Translations under genes and position numbers: made by a program | Shown here: piece by piece, positions 1-8,754 of the stretch | How positions within the stretch are numbered: position 1 is the first letter of the stretch | Layout: every line of letters begins with the position of its first letter | The notes under the pieces: generated by a model | The model's database searches: none | Told to the model about the DNA's origin: nothing | The model's input: the letters and a program-made list of their open reading frames with translations, nothing else | Assembly (NCBI GenBank): GCA_046153875.1 | Contig: JBJXFE010000041.1 | Span: 62,001-126,000, forward strand | DNA: 64,000 nt | From: JBJXFE01 sp046153875 | GTDB taxonomy: Bacteria > Planctomycetota > Phycisphaerae > Phycisphaerales > UBA1924 | Reading direction: 5' to 3'

Positions 1-48
1 CTGGATCAAGCCCGCCCGCACCGAACCCGACCCGCCGATGAGGCCTCG

Positions 49-990
49 TCACGCCATGCGCCGCGCGAGGCGATCGCGCCAGGGCCCGTCCGCCGGCAGC
101 AGCAGCAGGTTTCCCGCGCGAGGCGAACGCCAGACTGTCGGCGCCGGGCGCAGAACCAGCGTCCAGCGGCGGCTCCATCGGCCCCAGCGCGCGCCGAGGT
201 AGTGCGGCCGATAACCGAGGGCGAGCAGCGGGTCGAGCGCGTCGGCGGGCGTCGCGCCGTTCCCCGCGAGGGCCTCGGGATTGATCTCCGCGAGGATCGC
301 GGGCCGGCGTGCCGCGATCGTGCGCGACATCCCGCGCAGGACGTTCGGCTCGTGCCCCTCGGCGTCAATCTTGACGAGCATGGGCCGGGGGTGTGGCGGG
401 GCGTCGCCCAGCAGGTCGTCGCCGAGCTTCACAGGAACGTCATAGCGGGCGTGAGCCCTCCCGCCGTGGCGCGCGGGGAGCGTGCCGAGCGTGGCCGCCC
501 CGGTGTTGCCGGTCGGGGGGATCGAGAGTTGCAGGACGCCCTCGCGGTCGCTCAGGGCGAGCGGGAAGAGCCGGACGTTTGACCGCCGGTTGTCGCGCAC
601 GTGCGCGTCGAGGCGCTTGAAGACCTCGGGGTTGGGCTCGAAGGCGATGACGGTTCCCGCGGGTCCCACCGCATGCGCGCCGAGCAGGGTGAGCACACCG
701 ATGTTCGCGCCCACGTCCACGAAGATGTCGCCGGGGCGCGCCGCGTTGAGGATCGCGAGCTGCACCGGCACGTCCATGAGCCGCCCGAAGAGGTACGCCG
801 CGCGCTGGTGGAAGTCGCGCAGATCGAAGGTCATCCGCGACCCGTGCCACTTGCCGCGGCAGGTGCGGGGGCGGGCGTGGCGCCAGGGCTCGTGCGACCA
901 GACGCCGGCGCGTGCGAGTAGCGCGTCCTTGAACGGCAGTTCATGGGACGCGAAGAGGCGCAGCAGCGGGATGGGGAAGCGGAGCGGCAT
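49..990 (-). CDS. FkbM family SAM-dependent methyltransferase
   Basis: 313 aa. Predicted S-adenosylmethionine-dependent O-methyltransferase of the FkbM type, a family that usually methylates sugar or polyketide hydroxyls. The SAM-binding motif I (DVGANIGVL) lies at about residues 92-100, followed by the acidic strand end IAFEPN at 115-120. The typical FkbM C-terminal signature VKIDAEGHE is near residue 210. The N-terminal 50 residues are basic and not recognisable. There is no clear Shine-Dalgarno before the ATG; a TATGGT hexamer lies about 25 nt upstream. The gene stands alone, downstream of a secreted FG-GAP protein on the same strand, so the substrate cannot be inferred. The family call is firm. 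Confidence 0.85.
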   Translation of the reverse strand: MPLRFPIPLLRLFASHELPFKDALLARAGVWSHEPWRHARPRTCRGKWHGSRMTFDLRDFHQRAAYLFGRLMDVPVQLAILNAARPGDIFVDVGANIGVLTLLGAHAVGPAGTVIAFEPNPEVFKRLDAHVRDNRRSNVRLFPLALSDREGVLQLSIPPTGNTGAATLGTLPARHGGRAHARYDVPVKLGDDLLGDAPPHPRPMLVKIDAEGHEPNVLRGMSRTIAARRPAILAEINPEALAGNGATPADALDPLLALGYRPHYLGARWGRWSRRWTLVLRPAPTVWRSPRAGNLLLLPADGPWRDRLARRMA

Positions 991-1045
991 CGGGTGGTGG
1001 GCGTGGAGGCCGACACCATACCCACCGTCCGCGCCCGGCGCTCGG

Positions 1046-2662
1046 TCACGGGCAGCCGAGGACGTACGCCCCCTGGAAGCACCCGAAGTCGGCGACCGTC
1101 AGCGTGCCGCTCGCGTTGCAGTCGGCGTACAGGTCGCCCAGCACGTACTTGCCCTGGAAGCACCCGAAGTCGGCGACCGTGAGCGCGCCGCTGGCGTTGC
1201 AGTCGGCGAAGCACGTGTTCTCGTAGAGCAGCACAAGGTCTTCGATCTCGTCGATGAGCGCCAGGTCGGCGTCCCCGTCGTTGTCGAAATCGAGGACGAC
1301 GGCGCACGAGGCCGCCGTCGGTGAAGGGATCTCGATGTCGAACGTGAACACGCCCGAGCCGTTGTTCTCGTAGAGCCGCCAGTCGCCGTTGAAGCTCGAC
1401 AGGTTCCAGTCCAGGTCGCCGTCGCCGTCGAAATCGCCCAGGCGCGTGGAGAGCGCGAACGGGTCCGCGGGATAGGTGACGGCCGGGGCGAGCCCGCCGA
1501 GCCCGTCGCCGAGGATCACGCCGCCGTTGTTGTTGGTGGCGTTGGCCGAGACCACGTCGGCGTCGCCGTCGCCGTCGAGGTCGCCCGCCGCGATCACCCA
1601 CGTGCCCCCGCCGACGGGCTGCGACGTGAGCGGGGTGAAGGTGCCGTTGCCGTTGTTGCGGGCGACGACGATGCGCTGGATGTTCCGCAGGCCGACGACG
1701 AGGTCGAGCAGGCCGTCCCCCGTCATGTCCGCGGCCACGATCGGCCACTCGCCCGAGCCGCCGCCCTCGAAGGAGGTCGGCGCGCCGAAGACGCCCTGCC
1801 CGTTATTGAGCAGGATGCTCAGGTTGTTGCCCGCGTAGTTCGTGTTCACGATGTCCTGGTCGCCGTCGCCGTCCACATCGAGCACGGCCACACCGCGGGG
1901 CGTCTGGCCCACGGGGATCTGCTGCTGCGGGCCGTAGGTCCCGTCGCCGTTGCCCAGCAGGATCGAGAGGGTGTGGGTGTTGATGTTGGCGACGACGATG
2001 TCGGGGTCGCCGTCGCGGTCGAAGTCACCGGTCTCGTTGGGGCTGGCGCGGTCGTTGACGGCGAAGGTCGGCTGGAGGAACGGGTGGTAGGTGCCCGTGC
2101 CGTCGTCGCGGCTCATGAAGACGCGCAGGTCGGCCGAATCCTCGTGGACGATGGTCATGTCGAGCCAGCCGTCGCCGTCGAGGTCCGAGGCGACGCCGCC
2201 GTAAGCGCGGGTGCCGACCGACGGCGTGGTGCGCGTGGTCAGCGTCTGGATGAGGCGCCAGTCCTTGGCGGCCGGGGCGGTGCTGACGTTGAACTGAAAG
2301 GAGTAGCCGCCGGCGCGGAGCGCCACGCCGTCCGCCCCGCGCAGCTCGCGTGAGAGGTAGACCGTGACGATCTCGCTGGCGGAGAGCGGGTCGGTGGGCG
2401 TGAGCGTGACGGTCTTGTCGCCGTTGGAAAGGACGAGCACGCCCTCCGCCATGCCGCTCCAGCGCCCGAAGGCCCAGAAGTTGGCGGGGGTGACCGTCGC
2501 GGGGTTCAGCGGGCGGTCGAACTCGACGCTGATCGCGGTCGATCGCGGGGCGAAGCCGTTGGCCGCGGGGGAGACGGAGACGACGGCGAGGTTCTGGGCC
2601 GTGGCCGGGGCGGCGCTGACGAGGGCCGCTGTCAGAGCCGCGAGAATGAGGATTCCGCGCAC
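1046..2662 (-). CDS. Secreted FG-GAP repeat protein with SbsA-like Ig domain and two dockerin-like repeats
   Basis: 538 aa from a GTG start with a strong AGGAGG Shine-Dalgarno; an in-frame upstream ATG at 2761 lacks one. Residues 1-23 form a signal peptide ending APATAQ. Next comes an SbsA/Big_5-like Ig domain (about 24-125). Seven DxDxDG-type FG-GAP/VCBS motifs follow (for example DLDGDGWLD, DFDRDGDPD, DVDGDGDQD), expected to build a calcium-binding beta-propeller. The C-terminus has two tandem, nearly identical repeats with the core ADCNASG-LTVADFGCFQG, like the GC-type dockerin domains of Phycisphaerales secreted proteins. Role: exported, probably surface-anchored, binding partner unknown. 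A TACGCT -10-like hexamer lies at 2695-2700. Confidence 0.88.
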   Translation of the reverse strand: MRGILILAALTAALVSAAPATAQNLAVVSVSPAANGFAPRSTAISVEFDRPLNPATVTPANFWAFGRWSGMAEGVLVLSNGDKTVTLTPTDPLSASEIVTVYLSRELRGADGVALRAGGYSFQFNVSTAPAAKDWRLIQTLTTRTTPSVGTRAYGGVASDLDGDGWLDMTIVHEDSADLRVFMSRDDGTGTYHPFLQPTFAVNDRASPNETGDFDRDGDPDIVVANINTHTLSILLGNGDGTYGPQQQIPVGQTPRGVAVLDVDGDGDQDIVNTNYAGNNLSILLNNGQGVFGAPTSFEGGGSGEWPIVAADMTGDGLLDLVVGLRNIQRIVVARNNGNGTFTPLTSQPVGGGTWVIAAGDLDGDGDADVVSANATNNNGGVILGDGLGGLAPAVTYPADPFALSTRLGDFDGDGDLDWNLSSFNGDWRLYENNGSGVFTFDIEIPSPTAASCAVVLDFDNDGDADLALIDEIEDLVLLYENTCFADCNASGALTVADFGCFQGKYVLGDLYADCNASGTLTVADFGCFQGAYVLGCP

Positions 2663-2729
2663 GTTGATCCCTCCTGCTCGCCCCACGAGAGGGCAGCGTA
2701 CCACGAAATCGGGGCTTCGCCAGCGGTGA

Positions 2730-3968
<1,239 letters not shown>

Positions 3969-3974
3969 GGGCCC

Positions 3975-3980
3975 ATTGTA
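3975..3980 (-). promoter_or_regulatory. TACAAT -10-like element, kbl, spacer 6 nt to ATG
   Basis: On the minus strand TACAAT is followed by six bases and the kbl ATG. With normal -10 to start-site spacing, transcription would begin at or next to the A of the ATG, giving a leaderless mRNA. No Shine-Dalgarno fits in this spacer. Confidence 0.5.
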
Positions 3981-4014
3981 CGGGGCGGGGCAAGCCGGTC
4001 CGCTCGGGCACCGC

Positions 4015-4353
4015 CTACGCCGGACGCTTCCAGTTCCAGTCCTTGTCGCGCTCGATGGTGTTCGCGGCAAGCTTCAGGCAGCGTTCGCAGGCGACCGCCT
4101 GGGGGAAGAGCGGGCTGGCCCATGCGTGGTCCGGGCGCTGCTCCAGGCACATCGTGCAGGTGTATCCGGCGGGCGCAGAGCCCGCGGCCCGGAGCACGAC
4201 CTCGGCGTAGCCCACGGTCAGGCACGGGCCGCAGATGATGCTCCCCTGGTGCCCCTCGATCGCGGGCACGTCGTGGGTCCACGGCTTGTGGCAGTAATCA
4301 CACAGCACGTCCGACATGCGGACGTCGTTCTCGTCGGTCCCCTCTCGACGCAT
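4015..4353 (-). CDS. Small cysteine-rich (zinc-ribbon-like) protein
   Basis: 112 aa, function unknown. Four CxxC pairs (CDYC, CGPC, CTMC, CERC) are spread evenly across the protein, suggesting two zinc-binding ribbons of four cysteines each. There is no membrane segment or signal peptide. An alternative start is the ATG at 4317 (MSDVLCDYC), 36 nt downstream, which removes twelve polar residues; neither start has a good Shine-Dalgarno. The stop lies 46 bp before the kbl ATG, and kbl appears to have its own promoter in that gap, so operon membership is doubtful. It could be a DNA- or RNA-binding accessory protein, but nothing here proves it. Confidence 0.7.
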   Translation of the reverse strand: MRREGTDENDVRMSDVLCDYCHKPWTHDVPAIEGHQGSIICGPCLTVGYAEVVLRAAGSAPAGYTCTMCLEQRPDHAWASPLFPQAVACERCLKLAANTIERDKDWNWKRPA

Positions 4354-4467
4354 GGTGGGTGCCGCCTGCTCCGCGCGTGTTGATGTTTCGGTCGGGCGAA
4401 CGGTAGCGCGTGAGAACGCCCGGGGAGCGCGGCCGAGTCCGCAAGACCCTGACAGGGCGTCGGGTGT

Positions 4468-6306
4468 TCACCGTTCCCCGCCGTCGCGCGGGCGGAAGAG
4501 TTGGTTCTCGGCGATGAGCCGGTAGACGGCGCAGCGCACGAGCAGGTCGGGGTGGGTGCCCTGGTCCACGACGCGCCCCGCGTCCATGACGACGATGCGG
4601 TCGGCGTTGAGCACGGTGCTCAGGCGGTGGGCGACGATGAGGCAGGTCCTCCCGACCGTGAACTCGGCGAGGGCCTCGGCGATGCGGGCCTCGGAGTCCG
4701 CGTCGATCATGCTCGTCGCCTCGTCGAGGATCAGGATGGCGGGGTCGCGCAAGACCGCGCGGGCGATGGCGATCCGCTGGCGCTGCCCGCCGGAGAGCGT
4801 CAGACCCTGCTCGCCCACGGGGGTGTCGTACCCGGCGGGGAGGGCGGCGATGAAGTCGTGGGCCCGGGCCCGACGGGCGGCCTCGATGACGCGCTCCGTG
4901 GTCGCGTCGTCGGCTCCGTAGGCGATATTGTCGCGGATGGTCCCGCGGAAGAGCACGGTTTCCTGCGTGACGACGCCGATCTGCCGGCGCACGCTCCGCA
5001 CGGAGACCTCGCGCAGGTCGCGCCCGTCGATCAGCACCGACCCGCTGTCCGGGTCGAAAAGGCGCGGCACCAGCGAGAGAAGCGTGGTCTTTCCCGAGCC
5101 GTTGGGCCCGACGATGGCGACGCGCTCGCCGTGGCGAACGATCAGGTCCACGCGGTCGAGCGCCGGGCGGTCCGCGCCGGGGTAGATGAGCGTGGCCGCG
5201 CGGAGCTCGATCGCGTTCTTGTGGCGCGGGAGCTTGGGCAGCGCGGCGTCGTGCCCCGGCTCGGGGTGTGAGCGGATGAGTTCGGCGAGTCTATCGGCGG
5301 CGGCGGAGGAGGCCTGGATGTCGTTGAGCAGGCCGGTGAGCGGCTTGAGAGCGGCGCCGGCGGCGAAGAGCGCGCCCAGAGCGACGAGCACGGTCGGGCT
5401 CTTCCAGTGGCCGTCGAGCATGAGCTTGGCGGCGAAGAGAAACAGGCCCCCGAGGACGAAGATCGAGAGCACCTCGACGAGCGGGCTGGCGACCGCGCGG
5501 GCGGTGCGGACCCGCAGCATCTGGCGCATCATCTCCTTGTTGAGGCGGTGGAAGCGGCCGGCCTCGAGGCGCTCGGTGGTGTGGACCTTCACCACGCGCA
5601 GGCCCTGGAGCGCCTGCGTGGCCGCCCCGTAAAGCCCCGCCTGGGACGCGAGGGCCTTGCGCGAGGCCCGGCGGATGCGCTTGCCGAGCCTTCGGATGAT
5701 GGTGTAGAAGACCGGGGCGACGATCCCCGCGAGCAGGGTGATCTGCCAGTTGATGACGAGGGCGGCGCCGATGGCGCCGATGCCCTTGGCGACCTGGGCG
5801 ACGGCCCGGGAGAGCATCGCGGTGAGGCCCGCTTCGAGCTGGGCCGAGTCGTTGACGATCCGGCTGACGGTGTCCGTGGCGCCGTCACTGACCACACGCC
5901 GCAGCGGGAGGCGCAGCACGCGGTGGAAAGCTTCGCGCCGGACGCCGGCGACGGTGCGCTGCACGATGGTCAGGGCCAGGTATTGGTGGAGGAATCCGGC
6001 GAGTCCGCCCAGGATGGTCAGCATCCCGAGCACGCCGATGATCCAGCAGATCGCGGTGAAGGGGCCCCGAGGGAGCGCGTCGATCCACGCCGGCGGGATG
6101 CCGAACCGGGTGTGCGCGTGCGCGTTCCACTCGCGGGCGAGGTCGGCCAGGTGCAGCTTCTCTCCCAGGATGCTTCGGAGAACCGGGAGGACACCGATGA
6201 GCCCGCCCCCCAGGCTGATCGCGGCGAGGGCGGCGGCGGCGAACGCGCCGACGAGGGTCCAGCGGTAGCGCAGAGTTCGGGCGGCGAAAGACCGGAAGGC
6301 CCGCAT
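4468..6306 (-). CDS. ABC exporter, fused permease and ATPase (MsbA/lipid-exporter-like)
   Basis: 612 aa, the usual size of a half-transporter of the ABCB/MsbA type. The N-terminal half (about 1-340) has five to six hydrophobic segments forming the transmembrane domain. The C-terminal half is the nucleotide-binding domain: Walker A GPNGSGKTT, Q-loop region VVTQETVLF, signature LSGGQRQRIAIARA, Walker B ILILDEATS and H-loop VAHRLST are all intact. It would form a homodimer in the inner membrane and export a lipid or drug; the substrate is not deducible. TACTCT lies 9 nt before the ATG (6316-6321). No neighbouring adaptor or outer-membrane protein is present. Confidence 0.9.
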   Translation of the reverse strand: MRAFRSFAARTLRYRWTLVGAFAAAALAAISLGGGLIGVLPVLRSILGEKLHLADLAREWNAHAHTRFGIPPAWIDALPRGPFTAICWIIGVLGMLTILGGLAGFLHQYLALTIVQRTVAGVRREAFHRVLRLPLRRVVSDGATDTVSRIVNDSAQLEAGLTAMLSRAVAQVAKGIGAIGAALVINWQITLLAGIVAPVFYTIIRRLGKRIRRASRKALASQAGLYGAATQALQGLRVVKVHTTERLEAGRFHRLNKEMMRQMLRVRTARAVASPLVEVLSIFVLGGLFLFAAKLMLDGHWKSPTVLVALGALFAAGAALKPLTGLLNDIQASSAAADRLAELIRSHPEPGHDAALPKLPRHKNAIELRAATLIYPGADRPALDRVDLIVRHGERVAIVGPNGSGKTTLLSLVPRLFDPDSGSVLIDGRDLREVSVRSVRRQIGVVTQETVLFRGTIRDNIAYGADDATTERVIEAARRARAHDFIAALPAGYDTPVGEQGLTLSGGQRQRIAIARAVLRDPAILILDEATSMIDADSEARIAEALAEFTVGRTCLIVAHRLSTVLNADRIVVMDAGRVVDQGTHPDLLVRCAVYRLIAENQLFRPRDGGER

Positions 6307-6359
6307 GAGGTGGGGAGAGTATCACCCCGGGCGCGCCGAGGGACAAACCGGCCCCGGGG

Positions 6360-8549
6360 TCAGTCGAACTGGGGCGCGTTCATGTAGATCACCGTCTGCC
6401 GCTCGTCCAGCGAGGGTCCCGAGGTCATCGACTCCTGCCAGCTCGACATGGCGTGGACGCGGGTGATCTGGGCCACGCCGGCGCCGTTGACGTGCCCCTG
6501 CGCCGTGACCGCGATGGTGTCGACGGTGATCGAATAGAACCGGAACGCCGGCGAGGCGTTGATCTTGCTCAGCACGTTGGGCAGCAGGTTCGCGCGCACG
6601 TCCAATCGGCCGTGAGGGTCCAGCGTCCCGAGCGCCCCGACCACCTGGCTCCCGTCGGAGAACCTGAACCGCACCTCGTAGTTGAACGTGACGCCCGCGT
6701 TCGAGTACGGGTTGAAGATCGAGATGAGTTCCGAGTACGTGGTTCCCGCGTTGGGAACGTCCATGAACCCGTCGGAGAAGTGCATCGTCGCCGTCGACGC
6801 GATCGTGAACGGGGTCGAGAGCCAGTCGCCCGCGTGGCTGCTGAGGTAGTTCACCGTGACCGGGGCGGCGTTGTTGCGGACCTTGTAGCCGATCGAGAAA
6901 AACTGGTTGGCGGGGATCGGCAGGGCGAACGCCGCGAGGTTGCGGTCCACGCGACGCGTCGTCGTCGTGAGGGTGACCGGGTTTCCCGTCGAGGCGCTGG
7001 TGGCGAGCACGGTGCCGTTCTGCAGGTAGAACGTGAAGTCCACGACCACACTCGCGGGCGTCGCGCCGGTGAAGAGGATGCTCACAAACGACGACCCGCC
7101 TGCGGGCACGCGGGCCGCGGCCAGGTATCCCTCGACGCGCCCGCCGAAGAGGGTTCCCGATGCGCCGGCGCCGTTGGTGACGAGCGACGCCCCGCTCCCG
7201 CTGGTCTGGTAGACGCTCTGGGCCGCCACGATCGGCTCGGTGCAGGTGACGCGGGCGGAGTACCGCCCGATGGGGATCGTTCCCTGCGTGTGGACCTCGA
7301 GCCCGCCGCGGGCGTAGCGTTCGAGCGACCGCGTGAAGGTCAGCGGAGCGCCCGTGTTCGAATAGATCGTGACGGTGACGGTCACGCGCTTGTCGGTCAG
7401 GTTCTGCCAGACGAGGAAGGACTTGATCCCCGGGCCGTTCTCGCCGTGGGCAAAGGTCCACGTCTTGAGCCACGTCCCGGTGAACGGATCGATGTTCACG
7501 AAGGGTTCCGCGAGCGTGACGCCGAAGTCCCGGTGGTTCAGCGAGGCCGTCACCATCCGCGTGGCGCGGATCTCCAGCGCGTACGGGACCCCCGCGCGCA
7601 CGCGGTTGGCGCCGGCGTTGTTCGGCTGGGTGTAGTCGGAGAGCTTGATCGAGACCCGCGACCGGGACGCAAGGTTGCTGCGGGCGATGACCTCGTCGCG
7701 TTCGCCGTTCTCGTATCGGGCGATGATCTGGTAGTGCGCGGGCCCGTCCAGGCGGGGGTTGTAGAGGTCGATCCGTTCGATGGTCTGCGGGCCCCGGAAC
7801 CCCTCGGGGTAGTACACGGCCTCGGTGTAGAAGAGCTGGACGCCCCCGGGCTTGATGACCTCGGCGTCCCAGACGTACACGATGTGGTCCTCGGTCGGCG
7901 GGGCGAACGGCGTGCCCGTGGGGACGTTCTCGAAGGTGCCCGGCTCGGGGTTGCTCCCGGTCAGCTCGAAGTCCATGTCCCGCGTCTGAAGGCCCGCGAT
8001 CGCCTCGACCGACACCCACCCCCGGATCACCCGCCCGAAGACCGTGAACCCGCCGTTGCTCGTGTTCAGGTTCGGGTTGTCCTGGAGGTTGATGAAGAAC
8101 TGGCTCGTCGCGGAGTTCGGGTTCCCCTCCTGCTTCGCCATGGCCACGGTGCGCTCGAGGTTCAAGCGCTGGAACTCGTTCTGAATCGGCGGCTCGGTGT
8201 CGATCGCGCGCATCCCCGGCCCGTCATCGAACTTGAACCCGCCGCCCTGCAGGACGAAATCGGTGACGAGCCGGTGGAAGAACATCTGGTCGTACGCGCC
8301 GTCCTCGACGTACTTGCGGAAGTTCGCCGCCGTGACCGGGGCCACGGTGTCGAACAGCTCGATGTCGATCACGCCGAAGTTGGTCTGGAACCGCACCACC
8401 GTGTTGAACGGGTTCTCCAGCTCGGAGAGCTGCGGGAACTCGCTCAGGAAGGTCCCCGCGAACAGCAGCGCGCGCGGCTCAAGCCCGTCCATCAGCGCGT
8501 CGGGATGGCGGCGGTCCGCGGGCGGCATGGGAGTGGTCCTTCGGGCCAT
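6360..8549 (-). CDS. Exported cyclophilin-type peptidyl-prolyl isomerase with large C-terminal extension
   Basis: 729 aa. The N-terminus carries the planctomycete LEPR motif (DGLEPRALLFAG), seen on surface and exported proteins, before the cyclophilin domain at about residues 45-200. The catalytic arginine motif FFHRLVTDFVLQGG and the pocket motif ATSQFFINL are present, so the isomerase should be active. The remaining 500 residues are Thr/Val-rich beta-structure without a recognisable family, probably Ig-like modules or a cell-surface platform. The chosen ATG (8549) has GGAG 7 nt upstream; an in-frame start at 8597 is possible. Bacterial cyclophilins are normally 160-250 aa, so the extension is exceptional. 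The upstream glycosyltransferase is divergent. Confidence 0.85.
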   Translation of the reverse strand: MARRTTPMPPADRRHPDALMDGLEPRALLFAGTFLSEFPQLSELENPFNTVVRFQTNFGVIDIELFDTVAPVTAANFRKYVEDGAYDQMFFHRLVTDFVLQGGGFKFDDGPGMRAIDTEPPIQNEFQRLNLERTVAMAKQEGNPNSATSQFFINLQDNPNLNTSNGGFTVFGRVIRGWVSVEAIAGLQTRDMDFELTGSNPEPGTFENVPTGTPFAPPTEDHIVYVWDAEVIKPGGVQLFYTEAVYYPEGFRGPQTIERIDLYNPRLDGPAHYQIIARYENGERDEVIARSNLASRSRVSIKLSDYTQPNNAGANRVRAGVPYALEIRATRMVTASLNHRDFGVTLAEPFVNIDPFTGTWLKTWTFAHGENGPGIKSFLVWQNLTDKRVTVTVTIYSNTGAPLTFTRSLERYARGGLEVHTQGTIPIGRYSARVTCTEPIVAAQSVYQTSGSGASLVTNGAGASGTLFGGRVEGYLAAARVPAGGSSFVSILFTGATPASVVVDFTFYLQNGTVLATSASTGNPVTLTTTTRRVDRNLAAFALPIPANQFFSIGYKVRNNAAPVTVNYLSSHAGDWLSTPFTIASTATMHFSDGFMDVPNAGTTYSELISIFNPYSNAGVTFNYEVRFRFSDGSQVVGALGTLDPHGRLDVRANLLPNVLSKINASPAFRFYSITVDTIAVTAQGHVNGAGVAQITRVHAMSSWQESMTSGPSLDERQTVIYMNAPQFD

Positions 8550-8743
8550 GGCGGGGCTCCGGTCTGGGCGGTGAACGATCGGCTCATGGGCGGGCACGCG
8601 CCGGCGGGTGCCGCGGCGTTCTCGGACGGCGATCCCCCGTCGCCGACCGTCCCTTCAGCCGTTCAACCATACGCCCACCCGCGCGGACGTGCAAGGTTTT
8701 TCGGCGTACCCCGCTCCCGCCCGACGCCGTTCACACCCGCCGC

Positions 8744-8749
8744 TAGACT
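8744..8749 (+). promoter_or_regulatory. TAGACT -10-like element, spacer 5 nt to GTG
   Basis: TAGACT is followed by five bases and the GTG at 8755 of the glycosyltransferase gene. The spacing predicts a leaderless transcript and supports this GTG over upstream in-frame starts. Confidence 0.5.
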
Positions 8750-8754
8750 CCGGC

